This document shows, piece by piece, positions 1 through 7,822 of a stretch of 43,418 nucleotides of DNA; positions within the stretch are counted from its first letter, which is position 1; each line of letters opens with the position of its first letter. Source of the stretch: Candidatus Solincola daggyaiensis (GTDB lineage Bacteria; Actinomycetota; Geothermincolia; Geothermincolales; RBG-13-55-18); NCBI GenBank assembly GCA_015711825.1, contig JACVJD010000013.1:1-43418 (forward strand), given 5' to 3'. The notes beneath the pieces are model-generated. The model was not told the DNA's origin and searched no databases. It saw only the letters and a program-made list of their open reading frames with translations. The position numbers and the translations under genes are program-made.

Positions 1-39
1 TCCCCGCCTGCGCATGAGAGCCACGCAATAAGACCTAGG

Positions 40-957
40 TCAGACGCAGTCCTGGGAAGACGCTTTGCCCAGCCGCACCATGGCCTCTCGCAGCGTCTCC
101 TTGCCCTTATCGGTCATGCCCGCCAAGGGGAGGCGTACTCCCCCCACCGGCACCCCCATCCAGTTCAGCGCCTGCTTGATGGCGGTGGGGTTGGGCTCAC
201 AGAAGAGGGCGCGCACCAAGGGAAGAACGCTAAAATGTATCTCCCGCGCCTCCTCCGTCTTCCCCTCCCATACCAGCCTGCACATGCGCCCGAATTCCTT
301 GCCGAGGACGTGTCCCACCGCCGCTATGCATCCCTGACCGCCCAGGCAGAGCACCAGGAAGGTGACGGCATCCTCCCCGGAATATACATAGAAATCGCGC
401 CCCGCCTCGCGGGCGCCCTCGATCACCGCGCTGACCTGCAGGATGTCCCCCGAAGCCTCCTTTACGCCCACGATGTTTTCGATCTCGGAGAGGCGGAGCA
501 TGGTCTCTACCTCTATATTCCTGCCGGTCCTGAAGGGGATGTTGTAAAGGATGATGGGGAGGGAGGTGCTTTCCGCGATGGCCTTGAAATGCTCGTATAT
601 ACCCTCCTGGCTGGGGCGGTTGTAGTAGGGGCTGACCTGTAGGCTGCCGTCCACGCCCAGCTTTTCCGCCGCCACGGTCATGGCGATGGCCTCCGCGGTG
701 CTGTTGCTGCCGGTGCCTGCGATGACCGGTACCCTTCCCGCGGTTTCCTCGCAGACCACCTCGATCACCCGCATGTGCTCCTCGTGGCTGAGGGTGGGCG
801 ACTCCCCGGTGGTGCCGCAGGGGATGAGGGCGTCGGCCGCTTGTTCGTCGATGAGGTAGTTCACCAGGTTGCGGAGGGCCTGCTCATCTACCCTGCCCTG
901 AGCGTCGAAGGGCGTCACCAGGGGCACGAGGCATCCCTTGACCTTCCAAGCCGTCAT
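40..957 (-). CDS. dapA: 4-hydroxy-tetrahydrodipicolinate synthase
   Basis: Condenses pyruvate with aspartate semialdehyde in the cytoplasm, the first committed step of lysine/diaminopimelate synthesis. The 305-residue length is usual for the family. Visible motifs are GTTGE at 48-52, the SPYYNRPSQEG segment near 109, catalytic Tyr138 in LYNIPFRTG, Arg143 that binds the substrate carboxylate, and the Schiff-base Lys166 in GVKEASGD. The start is supported by GAGGAGGTAAGG directly before ATG. NIPFRTG replaces the more common NVPGRTG, and the DapA/NAL/KDG-aldolase superfamily contains look-alikes, but the full lysine-type active site favours DapA. lysA lies far away in the window at 33.5 kb, so the pathway is split. 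The gene faces away from the flavoprotein gene at 1484, leaving a 526-bp divergent region. Confidence 0.93.
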   Translation of the reverse strand: MTAWKVKGCLVPLVTPFDAQGRVDEQALRNLVNYLIDEQAADALIPCGTTGESPTLSHEEHMRVIEVVCEETAGRVPVIAGTGSNSTAEAIAMTVAAEKLGVDGSLQVSPYYNRPSQEGIYEHFKAIAESTSLPIILYNIPFRTGRNIEVETMLRLSEIENIVGVKEASGDILQVSAVIEGAREAGRDFYVYSGEDAVTFLVLCLGGQGCIAAVGHVLGKEFGRMCRLVWEGKTEEAREIHFSVLPLVRALFCEPNPTAIKQALNWMGVPVGGVRLPLAGMTDKGKETLREAMVRLGKASSQDCV

Positions 958-1117
958 CCTTACCTCCTCGCTAGTTCCTATCCGTGTTCATACATCATAG
1001 CAGACATGATGGCTTCGGCTGCAGGCTGGAAGCAGTCCCGGGAGCGCACGGTCAAGGCTTAATATGGCAATATATGGTTTGTTTACGATCTCCCCGCATT
1101 TTTTACCCCCCACCCTA

Positions 1118-1145
1118 TTGACACCTACGTCGATGGTGATATTAT
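1118..1145 (+). promoter_or_regulatory. Strong sigma70-type promoter (TTGACA-N16-TATTAT)
   Basis: TTGACA at 1118-1123 is a perfect -35 box and TATTAT at 1140-1145 a near-perfect -10 box, 16 bp apart. Transcription would start near 1152, exactly where an RNA with strong secondary structure begins. It is one of the best-matching promoters in the window. Confidence 0.75.
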
Positions 1146-1151
1146 TTAACC

Positions 1152-1300
1152 GTTCCGGCTGGACTCGGGGGAAAACCTGAATTGGAGCGCTTTTCAGGCT
1201 TGCGCGTCCGGAACGTAGGTAGGAACCCAGGATGCCGAGTAGAAAACGTCGCGCCGCGTGCTCGACGGCCCCAAAGGTATCTTGGGTTTCTACTTTTTTT
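1152..1300 (+). ncRNA. Candidate structured RNA or 5' leader of unknown class
   Basis: Seen: an arm CGTTCCGG at 1151-1158 pairs perfectly with CCGGAACG at 1208-1215. Inside it lies a smaller hairpin CCTGAA/TTCAGG. This is followed by a long second hairpin (1219-1293) and seven Ts. The unit starts at the predicted start site of the promoter at 1118 and ends at the T run, about 149 nt in all. There is no convincing reading frame in it. It does not match the sequence hallmarks I know for TPP, SAM, cobalamin, FMN, glycine, c-di-GMP, ydaO, 6S or tmRNA. It is either a free small RNA or an attenuator leader for the flavoprotein gene that starts 184 nt later. Confidence 0.55.
1219..1300 (+). terminator. 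Rho-independent terminator with a 15-bp stem
   Basis: GTAGGAACCCAGGAT (1219-1233) pairs along its whole length with ATCTTGGGTTTCTAC (1279-1293), using two G-U wobbles. TTTTTTT follows at once (1294-1300). The 45-nt loop holds its own small stem CGTCG/CGACG (1247-1251 with 1263-1267). Confidence 0.65.
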
Positions 1301-1369
1301 CAAAGTCTTGCGCTTAACCGGGGATGAAGTGACTTAATCGGGGTACCAAAAGCGTCTTGGGTTTCTACT
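1271..1369 (+). repeat. Direct repeat of the terminator 3' arm
   Basis: CTTGGGTTTCTACT occurs at 1281-1294 and again at 1356-1369, each preceded by CCAAA-type sequence. The second copy lacks a T run and has no 5' arm of its own nearby, but could pair with the same arm at 1219-1233. Two competing pairings are therefore possible in a read-through transcript. Confidence 0.6.
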
Positions 1370-1483
1370 CCTTTCGAGGACGCGGGCCGTGCGGGGGAGC
1401 GCCCCGAGCGTGGTAATCGCGGTTTAGCCTGCATGAGAAGGGCGGGGAAAGGCAACGTTTCCCGGCGCTACAGGAGGTGCGAA

Positions 1484-2887
1484 ATGGCGGGAGGCCTAAA
1501 GGGCAGGAAGGTGCTGGTGATAGGCACGGGCATAGGCGGCTCCGCGGTGTCCGCATTGCTGGCCAAGGAGGGCGCCGATGTCACGGTGCTCGAGCGCAAC
1601 AGCTATGCGGGCGGCAAGGCCGCGAGCTTCGAGCGTGAAGGGTTCGTCTACGATACGGGCGTGCACTGGCTGGCCCGGGGAGATAAGGGGCCCATGGGCG
1701 AGATCGCGAACATCGTGGGTGCGGATATTCGATTTCGCAGGCTGGAGCCGGCGATGCAGTTCACCACCGGGGGACGTACTGCCATATTATCCCAGGACAT
1801 GGACGATGAGGAGGCGTTGAACAGCCTCTTCGAGCAGGTAGGAGTCCTGCCGGAGAACCGCGAAGGCGCCCGCGCCCTCTTTAAGGACATGGCCAGGGAA
1901 CGCTCTCCCCAGGAGTTGGAGGAGCTGGACGAGGTGTCCTTCTCCGATTATATCGCCGGATTCGTCGACGACGAGCAGCTCAACCGGGTGCTGGACGGCT
2001 TTACCGGCATGTATATGTGCATATCGCGCAGGGCCGCCTCGGCGGGCGAGTTCATCCTCTGCTTTTCCAGCCAGGCAAAGGAAAAGAACCTGTGCTACCC
2101 CTTGGGGGGCATGCGGGCGGTGCCCATGGCCTATCTCGAGGCGCTGGAAGCGCTTGGCGGCGAGGTGCGTTTCTCCACGCCGGTGGAGGGCATCGTGGTG
2201 GAAGGCGGCAAGGTCAGGGGCGTGGAGGCGGGCGGCTTCATCCCCGCGGACGTGGTGATCAGCAACAACGGTATAAAGGAGACGGTGGCCATGGCGGGAC
2301 GGCATAACTTCCCCGACCGTTACCTGGCCATGGTGGATTCGCTGCGTCTCTCCTTCGGGGCCGTGAGCGTCAAGTACGCCCTGGACGCCGAGGTGGTGAA
2401 GCCCCACCTCTTCTGCTATTTCCCCGATTTCCGCGATGCGGAGCTGGTGGAGCGCCAGGCGGCCATCTTCGTCCCCGTGCCCTCCGCCGCGGATCCCTCC
2501 CTGGCGCCCCCCGGCTGCCAGATGGTGCTGGCGGGCTCCCTGGCGCCCCCCGGCCTTGAGGACCGCGACCAGGTCAAGGCGATATGCGAGGAGATGCTGG
2601 ACAGGATAGAGAACACCATGCGCGACCTCTTCCCGGGGATAGAGGATCACGTGGTTTGGAAGATACGCACCGATACCCGCTATATCTCCGAGATTTCCGG
2701 CAGATGGACAGGAGAGGTGATCGGCGTCGCTCAGAACCGCCACCAGGTGGGAAGGAAGCGACCGGGCAACATCACTCCCATCGAGGGCCTTTACCTCGTG
2801 GGCGCCGATGCGGGGGCGCGGGGCGTGGGTACCGAGATGGCCGCGGAAAGCGCCCTTAACCTCTGGAGGCAATTGCGCGGCGCTTAA
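1484..2887 (+). CDS. FAD-dependent phytoene-dehydrogenase/desaturase-like oxidoreductase
   Basis: A 467-residue flavoprotein of the CrtI/retinol-saturase type. The N-terminal Rossmann motif GTGIGG (about 14-19) is followed by VTVLERNSYAGGKAAS, the usual dinucleotide-binding signature with the GGK loop. The C-terminus carries GLYLVGADAGARGVGTEMAAESA, the second FAD-contact region of this family. The start is set by AGGAGG at 1472-1477, six bases before ATG 1484; an upstream in-frame ATG at 1433 would add 17 poorly conserved-looking residues. No phytoene synthase or other carotenoid gene is nearby, so the substrate (carotenoid, polyprenoid or other lipid) is unknown. It lies downstream of the structured RNA and may be controlled by it. 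The family is firm; the reaction is not. Confidence 0.8.
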   Translation: MAGGLKGRKVLVIGTGIGGSAVSALLAKEGADVTVLERNSYAGGKAASFEREGFVYDTGVHWLARGDKGPMGEIANIVGADIRFRRLEPAMQFTTGGRTAILSQDMDDEEALNSLFEQVGVLPENREGARALFKDMARERSPQELEELDEVSFSDYIAGFVDDEQLNRVLDGFTGMYMCISRRAASAGEFILCFSSQAKEKNLCYPLGGMRAVPMAYLEALEALGGEVRFSTPVEGIVVEGGKVRGVEAGGFIPADVVISNNGIKETVAMAGRHNFPDRYLAMVDSLRLSFGAVSVKYALDAEVVKPHLFCYFPDFRDAELVERQAAIFVPVPSAADPSLAPPGCQMVLAGSLAPPGLEDRDQVKAICEEMLDRIENTMRDLFPGIEDHVVWKIRTDTRYISEISGRWTGEVIGVAQNRHQVGRKRPGNITPIEGLYLVGADAGARGVGTEMAAESALNLWRQLRGA

Positions 2888-2962
2888 GCCGGGTCCCCCG
2901 CTTGCGGAAAGGCAAAGGGGACTCCTCAGCGGGGCGCGGGCGCACGGCGGCCGGGCATCGGC

Positions 2963-4435
2963 TCAAGCGCGGAAGCGCACGCAGTTGCGGCCGGCCTCTT
3001 TGGCTTCGTAGAGGGCGGCATCGGCCTTGGCCACGATGTCGGAGCGCTCCTTGATGTCCGGGGCCGGGAAAGAGGTGACCCCCTGGCTCACGGTGACCGT
3101 GACCCTCTTTCCCCTTGAGAGGGGGAAGTCATGGTTGGAGACCGCCATGCGTATGCGCTCGGCGGTGAGCACCGCGTCCTCGAGGTCGGTCTCCGGCAGC
3201 AGGATGGCGAATTCCTCCCCTCCGTATCGCGCCAGGACGTCCATGGTCCTGAGGCATCCCCTCACCAAGGCGGCCATCTCGCGCAGGATCTCGTCGCCGT
3301 AGAGGTGTCCGTGGGTGTCGTTGAGGCGCTTGAAGAAATCTATGTCCATCATGATGAGGGAAAAGGTGGTATTGTAGCGCACGGCGCGTTTGTATTCCTT
3401 CTCGAACAGCTCCTGGAAGAAGCGGTGGTTGTATATCCTGGTCAGCCCATCGGTGATGGCCATGCGCTTGGCCTCCTCATAAAGCCTGGCGTTGTCCACG
3501 ATCATGGTCAGCTCGTTCCTCACCAGGTTGAGTATGGAGGGGGCGTCGCGGCGAAAGGCGGGGGTCGCCGGTCCGGCCACCAGGAGCACTCCTATGACCT
3601 TATTATGCGAGGTCAAGGGGATGTGCACGAAAGCGAGCTCGGGCCGGCTTTCCTCTTCCCGCTCCTCCACCGCTCCCTCTTTGATGACCGTGCGCTCCAC
3701 GAGGGAAGAATCCTCCCCGCTCCAGGCGTATCCCGTGGCCGTGCGCAGCGTCTCCTCGGCCGTCTCGTCGAGAAGATCGCTGCTTATGGACCTGTTGACG
3801 TATAGGTAAAGCTCTTTCTCCTCCAGCAGAAAGAGGCCGCCCGCCAGGTAGTCGAAGATCCGGTCCAGGTTTTCGAACACCGAGGCCAGCGTCTCCGTGA
3901 AATCCTGCATCGATCCCGACAGGGAGGCGAAATCGTTCAATATGGTGGTCTCGAACAACTTGCGGTCCAGCAGGTCGGTTATCTTGTCGATGATATAGGC
4001 ATCGGTGATGTCCTTGCGGCGGCGTTTACGGGAAAGCTCCTTCTGCTCGCGGTATTCGCCCTCCTTGGAGAGCAGCTCCTCCACTTTCTCCAGCAGGTGC
4101 TCGGGCCGGAAGCCCTTGGTGATGTAGGCGTCGGCGCCGGTCTTGATCCCCCAGAACATGTCGCTCTGGTGTTCGCGCCCTGTGAGCATGATTATGGGCA
4201 GCCAGGAAGTGAGAGGATCCTCCTTAAGCAGCCGGCAGACCTGGTATCCCTTGATCTTAGGCATCTCTATGTCCAGGATGAGGAGGTCGGGCATGAGGGA
4301 GAAGGCCTTGACGGCGGCCTCCAGGCCGTCCCAGGCCACGTCCACCTTGTGCCCCGCCTGCTCCAGGATGGAGCTGGTCACCTTGACCACGAGCTTGTTG
4401 TCATCCGCCAGGAGCACGTGCCTCTTTCCGGCCAT
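2963..4435 (-). CDS. Response regulator with GAF and diguanylate cyclase (GGDEF) domains
   Basis: 490 residues. An N-terminal receiver domain has acidic residues D11-D12, phospho-acceptor D55, T85 and K107. A charged linker (about 125-150) leads to a GAF-like sensor domain (about 165-315), then a GGDEF domain (about 325-488). The catalytic GGEEF at 405-409 is intact and is preceded five residues upstream by RTMD (396-399), the RxxD inhibitory site for c-di-GMP feedback. The protein should therefore make c-di-GMP and be product-inhibited. Start: GGGGAGG about ten bases before ATG. No kinase is adjacent; the nearest histidine kinase is at 15.5 kb. A weak promoter may sit at 4475-4504. Output could affect pili or surface growth, but no c-di-GMP receptor is visible here. 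Confidence 0.9.
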   Translation of the reverse strand: MAGKRHVLLADDNKLVVKVTSSILEQAGHKVDVAWDGLEAAVKAFSLMPDLLILDIEMPKIKGYQVCRLLKEDPLTSWLPIIMLTGREHQSDMFWGIKTGADAYITKGFRPEHLLEKVEELLSKEGEYREQKELSRKRRRKDITDAYIIDKITDLLDRKLFETTILNDFASLSGSMQDFTETLASVFENLDRIFDYLAGGLFLLEEKELYLYVNRSISSDLLDETAEETLRTATGYAWSGEDSSLVERTVIKEGAVEEREEESRPELAFVHIPLTSHNKVIGVLLVAGPATPAFRRDAPSILNLVRNELTMIVDNARLYEEAKRMAITDGLTRIYNHRFFQELFEKEYKRAVRYNTTFSLIMMDIDFFKRLNDTHGHLYGDEILREMAALVRGCLRTMDVLARYGGEEFAILLPETDLEDAVLTAERIRMAVSNHDFPLSRGKRVTVTVSQGVTSFPAPDIKERSDIVAKADAALYEAKEAGRNCVRFRA

Positions 4436-4474
4436 ATCCTCGATCCCTCCCCTGGTCGTGGTTTTCGCCTATGA

Positions 4475-4504
4475 ATTATCGGCCCGTGAAGGCATGGAGT
4501 TGAA
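4475..4504 (-). promoter_or_regulatory. Possible promoter for the GGDEF gene
   Basis: On the minus strand GATAAT (4475-4480) lies 18 bp downstream of TTCAAC (4499-4504). The -10 is fair and the -35 weak. Position, about 40 bp before the start codon, is suitable. Confidence 0.35.
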
Positions 4505-4596
4505 TGGCGCGGCGATTGGGCGGAGGTGGATCTGCTCGCAAAGCCCTGCGCATAGCAGGCGTGAAGACATGGCCTTTAAAGTCGAGATGTACGGAC

Positions 4597-5253
4597 TCAA
4601 TCGGGGCGCAACAGCATCTCCACCTCCCCCCGGTCACGCGCGGCCGCCATGCGGCAGGCCTCCTCCGGCGTCAGCTTCAGGAGTATGCAGGGAGAAGAGG
4701 TGGACGGAGACCCCATGTATTCCTCCGTGGCCGTGACGCGCCCGCCGTAAACGCATATGACCTCCACGTTCTCGAGCAGCAATTCCGCCGAGTCGCCTGC
4801 AAGCGCGAGGATATCCACGCGGCTTCCTTCCCGCAATTCGCTCGCGGGGAAGGCCACCGCCGCGGCGGGAAGCGGATAGGCTCGAAAATCCCTTCCCAGG
4901 GTTGAAGGCGCCAGGCCGTTATCTCCCGGTAAGAGCAGGGAGCTTGCCAGCAGCGGCTCCCCCTCGCCCACCGGCCCGCGCAGGGCGGCGCCCGCAACCT
5001 CCCTGGGGTCCATGAAGGCGCCGGGGAAGAGATAGTTCTCGGGAAAATCGGCCAGGCGCAAAGAGGAGGGGTCGAGCACCTCACCCGCCGCCATGTCTCT
5101 GGCCGCCACCACCATGGGCACCAGCCTCCCTCCCTGGGCCATGTGCGTCCGCATGTCGCGCAGGTAGAGGAAGAGGCTGAGGGCGGCCAGGAAAGCGGCG
5201 GCCACGGAGGCGCCGAGATAAAGCCGCGAGTTGCGATAGGCAAGCTTTTTCAT
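4597..5253 (-). CDS. CpaB/RcpC-like SAF-domain protein of Flp pilus type
   Basis: 218 residues. A basic N-terminus is followed by one membrane segment (about 12-30), which anchors the rest outside the membrane. The SAF domain follows with the sequence VVAARDMAAGEVLDPSSLR, typical of CpaB, where it may bind peptidoglycan or pilus parts. GSRVDILALAG and a later LKLTPEEA segment match the CpaB/RcpC C-terminal region. The start has AAGGAAGAG upstream and a hairpin at 5273-5295 in the leader. No cpaA, cpaE, cpaF, tadB, tadC or flp gene is next to it, so it is an orphan in this window. A SAF protein of another system is possible. Confidence 0.7.
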   Translation of the reverse strand: MKKLAYRNSRLYLGASVAAAFLAALSLFLYLRDMRTHMAQGGRLVPMVVAARDMAAGEVLDPSSLRLADFPENYLFPGAFMDPREVAGAALRGPVGEGEPLLASSLLLPGDNGLAPSTLGRDFRAYPLPAAAVAFPASELREGSRVDILALAGDSAELLLENVEVICVYGGRVTATEEYMGSPSTSSPCILLKLTPEEACRMAAARDRGEVEMLLRPD

Positions 5254-5272
5254 ACATCTCTTCCTTTTCTCC

Positions 5273-5295
5273 CCAGCCGGCTCTGCGCCGGCTGG
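5273..5295. repeat. Perfect 9-bp inverted repeat upstream of the CpaB-like gene
   Basis: CCAGCCGGC and GCCGGCTGG flank TCTGC. The hairpin would lie 20-42 nt upstream of the start codon at 5253. There is no T run on either strand, so an RNA stabiliser or leader element is more likely than a classic terminator. Confidence 0.5.
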
Positions 5296-5430
5296 TCAAA
5301 CCGCTCTTGTGCGGGAGGGAATGGGGCTGGGCGGCGGAAGCGAGGGCTTCAGCGCCGGGAAACCCGCCGCAAACGGGACCGCGCGCCCCGGCAGAGGGCA
5401 TGACCGAGCGCAGGCAAAGGAGCGGTCAGG

Positions 5431-6279
5431 CTATGCCAGGGGTATGAACTCGAAGGCGTTCGCGGCGGTGTCGAGCAGCAGGAACCCGTGGCGGATGGTC
5501 TCCCCCCCGCAGAGGACCTTTACCACCTCCTGTGCCTGCAGCGAGGCCACCAGGGCGGGAGTGGTGGGAGGGTTGCCCTCCGTCACCTCCACGCCGCGGT
5601 CTTCTCCGGGGGGGTAGAGGGCTTTGAGGCCCGGGTCTCCCGGATATACGGTCATGACCTGGCCGGTGTTTCCCGCGATGGCCCCGTGGACTAGGGGAAT
5701 GCCCAGCGCGGCGCAGCATTCCTCCAGCAGCAGGCGCGTCTGCACGTTGTCGAGCGCGTCCACCACCACTTGGCATGGCGCGAAAAAATCGGCGGCTTCC
5801 TCCATGGCGGTGATCCTGCGATGCATGGTGACGACCTCGGTGGCGCGGTTGACGGATCTTATGCGCTCGGCCGCCGCTTCCGCCTTCGGTCGTCCCAGGT
5901 CGCCCTCCGAGCATAGGAGCTGGCGGTTGAGGTTGCTTTCCTCGAAGAGGTCGCCGTCCACCAGCGCCAGAAACCCCACCCCGAAACGGGCCAGCTCCTC
6001 CGCCACGTAACCGCCCAGCCCGCCCAGCCCGCAGATCCCCACCCGGGAGAGGATCAGCCTCAGCTGTCCCTCGACACCGATGGTGCCTATGTTGCGCTGG
6101 TAGCGGATGGGAACCACCCCCGCCGCGAGGGCTTCGGACTCCACCTCGCGCAGCGAAGCCCCGGTGCGCTCGGCGATGCCTCTGAGCGATTCCATGGCGA
6201 TGAGCGGATACGCCAGGCCCTCGCGTCGCACCGACTCCGCCTGAACAGCTTCACGCAGTTTATCTTGCTCGGTAGCCAT
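5431..6279 (-). CDS. ThiF/MoeB/HesA-family adenylyltransferase (E1-like)
   Basis: 282 residues. An N-terminal helical extension (about 1-75) precedes the E1-like Rossmann fold with ICGLGGLGGYVAEELAR (ATP-binding GxGGxG), VDGDLFEESNLNRQLL (the D-E-N-R-Q active-site motif) and DALDNVQTR. These enzymes adenylate the C-terminal Gly-Gly of a ubiquitin-like sulfur carrier (ThiS, MoaD) or a peptide. The usual paired CxxC zinc ligands of MoeB/ThiF are not visible, so the protein belongs to a zinc-free subgroup. No thiS, moaD or rhodanese gene is nearby, so the partner is unknown. The start ATG is seven bases after a -10 box, with no Shine-Dalgarno site, and looks leaderless. Confidence 0.85.
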   Translation of the reverse strand: MATEQDKLREAVQAESVRREGLAYPLIAMESLRGIAERTGASLREVESEALAAGVVPIRYQRNIGTIGVEGQLRLILSRVGICGLGGLGGYVAEELARFGVGFLALVDGDLFEESNLNRQLLCSEGDLGRPKAEAAAERIRSVNRATEVVTMHRRITAMEEAADFFAPCQVVVDALDNVQTRLLLEECCAALGIPLVHGAIAGNTGQVMTVYPGDPGLKALYPPGEDRGVEVTEGNPPTTPALVASLQAQEVVKVLCGGETIRHGFLLLDTAANAFEFIPLA

Positions 6280-6286
6280 GCAATAA

Positions 6287-6315
6287 ATTGTAAAACATAA
6301 TCAACTTATATACAA
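6287..6315 (-). promoter_or_regulatory. Leaderless promoter of the ThiF-like gene (TTGTAT-N17-TACAAT)
   Basis: On the minus strand the -35 TTGTAT (6310-6315) and -10 TACAAT (6287-6292) are 17 bp apart. The -10 box ends seven bases before ATG 6279, so transcription should begin at or next to the A of the start codon. Confidence 0.7.
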
Positions 6316-6459
6316 GGCCGCACGAAAAAAAGCCTTCCCCAGCCGTGGTTGCCGGGAACGGGCTGTTGCCCATAGCCGCCGCATTCCTTATCACGCCCTC
6401 TCCATGGTCCCATGGTCATGGTCGCCACAAAGAGGCACGCTCTATACCTGGGCCTCGGA

Positions 6460-6497
6460 GAGCGAACGGCGCCCGCTGGAACGGGCGCCGTTCGCTC
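6460..6497. terminator. Perfect 16-bp hairpin downstream of the nitronate-monooxygenase-like gene
   Basis: GAGCGAACGGCGCCCG pairs without mismatch with CGGGCGCCGTTCGCTC across the loop CTGGAA. It begins 31 bp past the stop of the minus-strand gene ending at 6528. No T run follows, so it is a hairpin-only terminator or an mRNA 3' stabiliser. Short GGGCCTCG direct repeats flank it. Confidence 0.6.
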
Positions 6498-6527
6498 AGG
6501 GCCTCGCTTAATGGGATGAACGTTTCG

Positions 6528-7577
6528 CTAGCCCGCGGTTTTCTCTCCCAGGCGTTTGATCACTTCCTCCGCCTCCCGCACCGTCCTCTCGATGACCTCT
6601 TGAACAGTGGGGACATCGTGCAGGAGCCCGGTTACCTGTCCCACGGGGAGCACGCCGTTCTCCACGTCGCCGTTTTCGGTGGCCACGCGGATCTGCTTGA
6701 AGGCGTTGGCCATGAAGGCCAGCTGCCGCGCGTTCTCCCAGCCCGAAGCCAGCACCCCGATGAAAAGCTTGTAGTAGGGCAATTTGAGCATCTTGGCGAT
6801 GGCGCGAGAGTTCGGGATGGCTTTCAGTAGGTCAAGGGGGGTCAACCCGTGCTTGATGGCCTTTCGCGCCGCGGGGGTGTCGAGGACGCGGCACCACAGG
6901 CCGTCGAAGTTCTTGGAGTAAAGGGTATCGTAAACGTCCTTTTCCAGGGAGAGCTGCTTGAAGTTCTGATGAAGGGGGCTCTCCACCGTGGTCATGAGGC
7001 GGGTGCCCATGGCCACGCCTTCCGCTCCCAGGGCTAAGGCGGCCGCGAGGCCCCTGCCGTCCCCTACGCCTCCGGCGGCGATAACCGGTATGTCGAGGCC
7101 CGAGGCCAGGCTGGGAACAAGGCAAAAGGTCGTGACTTGCTCTCCGTGGGCCGCCGCCTCGTTGCCGGTGGCGATGACGCCGTCGCATCCGTAATCCTGG
7201 GCGCGCTTGGCGTGGCGAAGGTTGGTGACCGTGGCCAGTACCTTGCCCCCGTACTCGTGGGCGGCCTGGACGATCCAGTCCCCTTTGCCCAAGGAGAAGT
7301 TGATAACCGGCACCTTTTCCTCGAGGAGCACCGCGGCGTTTTGCGCCGCCCCCGGAAAGAGCAGGGACACGTTGGCGCCGAAGGGTTTGTCGGTCAGGCT
7401 CCTGATTTCCCTCACCGCCGCGCGCGTCTCGTCCGCGTCCAGGACCCCGGTGGCGAGAAGCCCCAGTCCCCCGGCGTTGGACACCGCGGCGACCATCTTG
7501 GGGACGCTTATCCAGCTCATGCCGGAGAGCAGTATGGGGTGCTCTATCCCCAGGATCTCGGTGACCTTCGTCTTCAT
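6528..7577 (-). CDS. Nitronate monooxygenase / 2-nitropropane dioxygenase family flavoprotein
   Basis: 349 residues, an FMN-binding TIM barrel. It opens with TEILGIEHPILLSGMSW, the family's N-terminal signature, followed by NAGGLGLLATG. GNEAAAHG at 139-145 places His144 at the catalytic position of nitronate monooxygenases. VIAAGGVGDGRGLAAALALGAEGVAMGTR is the phosphate-binding stretch that holds FMN. The same fold includes FabK enoyl-ACP reductases and related enzymes, so the substrate cannot be fixed. The start is supported by GGAAGGAGC about five bases upstream of ATG. It is followed by the long hairpin at 6460 and stands apart from its neighbours by about 245 bp on both sides, so it is probably a single-gene unit. 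Confidence 0.85.
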   Translation of the reverse strand: MKTKVTEILGIEHPILLSGMSWISVPKMVAAVSNAGGLGLLATGVLDADETRAAVREIRSLTDKPFGANVSLLFPGAAQNAAVLLEEKVPVINFSLGKGDWIVQAAHEYGGKVLATVTNLRHAKRAQDYGCDGVIATGNEAAAHGEQVTTFCLVPSLASGLDIPVIAAGGVGDGRGLAAALALGAEGVAMGTRLMTTVESPLHQNFKQLSLEKDVYDTLYSKNFDGLWCRVLDTPAARKAIKHGLTPLDLLKAIPNSRAIAKMLKLPYYKLFIGVLASGWENARQLAFMANAFKQIRVATENGDVENGVLPVGQVTGLLHDVPTVQEVIERTVREAEEVIKRLGEKTAG

Positions 7578-7822
7578 CGCGATGCTCCTTCCTCTCGATT
7601 GATGCGATCGAACCGTCCCTCCCTGAAAGCACGGAGGAAAGAAGGCATCTCCGCCTTCAGGACGCCGCCGCCACGCGGGATGGTCCTAAGCCGGTCCCGG
7701 TAGCGCGGCCACGCCTAATTATAGCCCAACCCTCCCTCATTATCATTTTCCGGCGGTCGAAAGCTTGACCGGCATAGGGGTTGAGGAAAGCAGCGGCATG
7801 AAGGGCCTCGCAAGGGGGTGAT

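Noticed and set aside
1365-1556. 63-codon minus-strand frame over the leader of the flavoprotein gene
   Set aside because: Pro/Cys/Arg-rich, no ribosome site, overlaps the flavoprotein start on the other strand.
1787-2872. Long minus-strand frame opposite the flavoprotein gene, 361 codons
   Set aside because: Composition typical of an antisense shadow; the plus strand encodes a full FAD-binding protein with a strong ribosome site.
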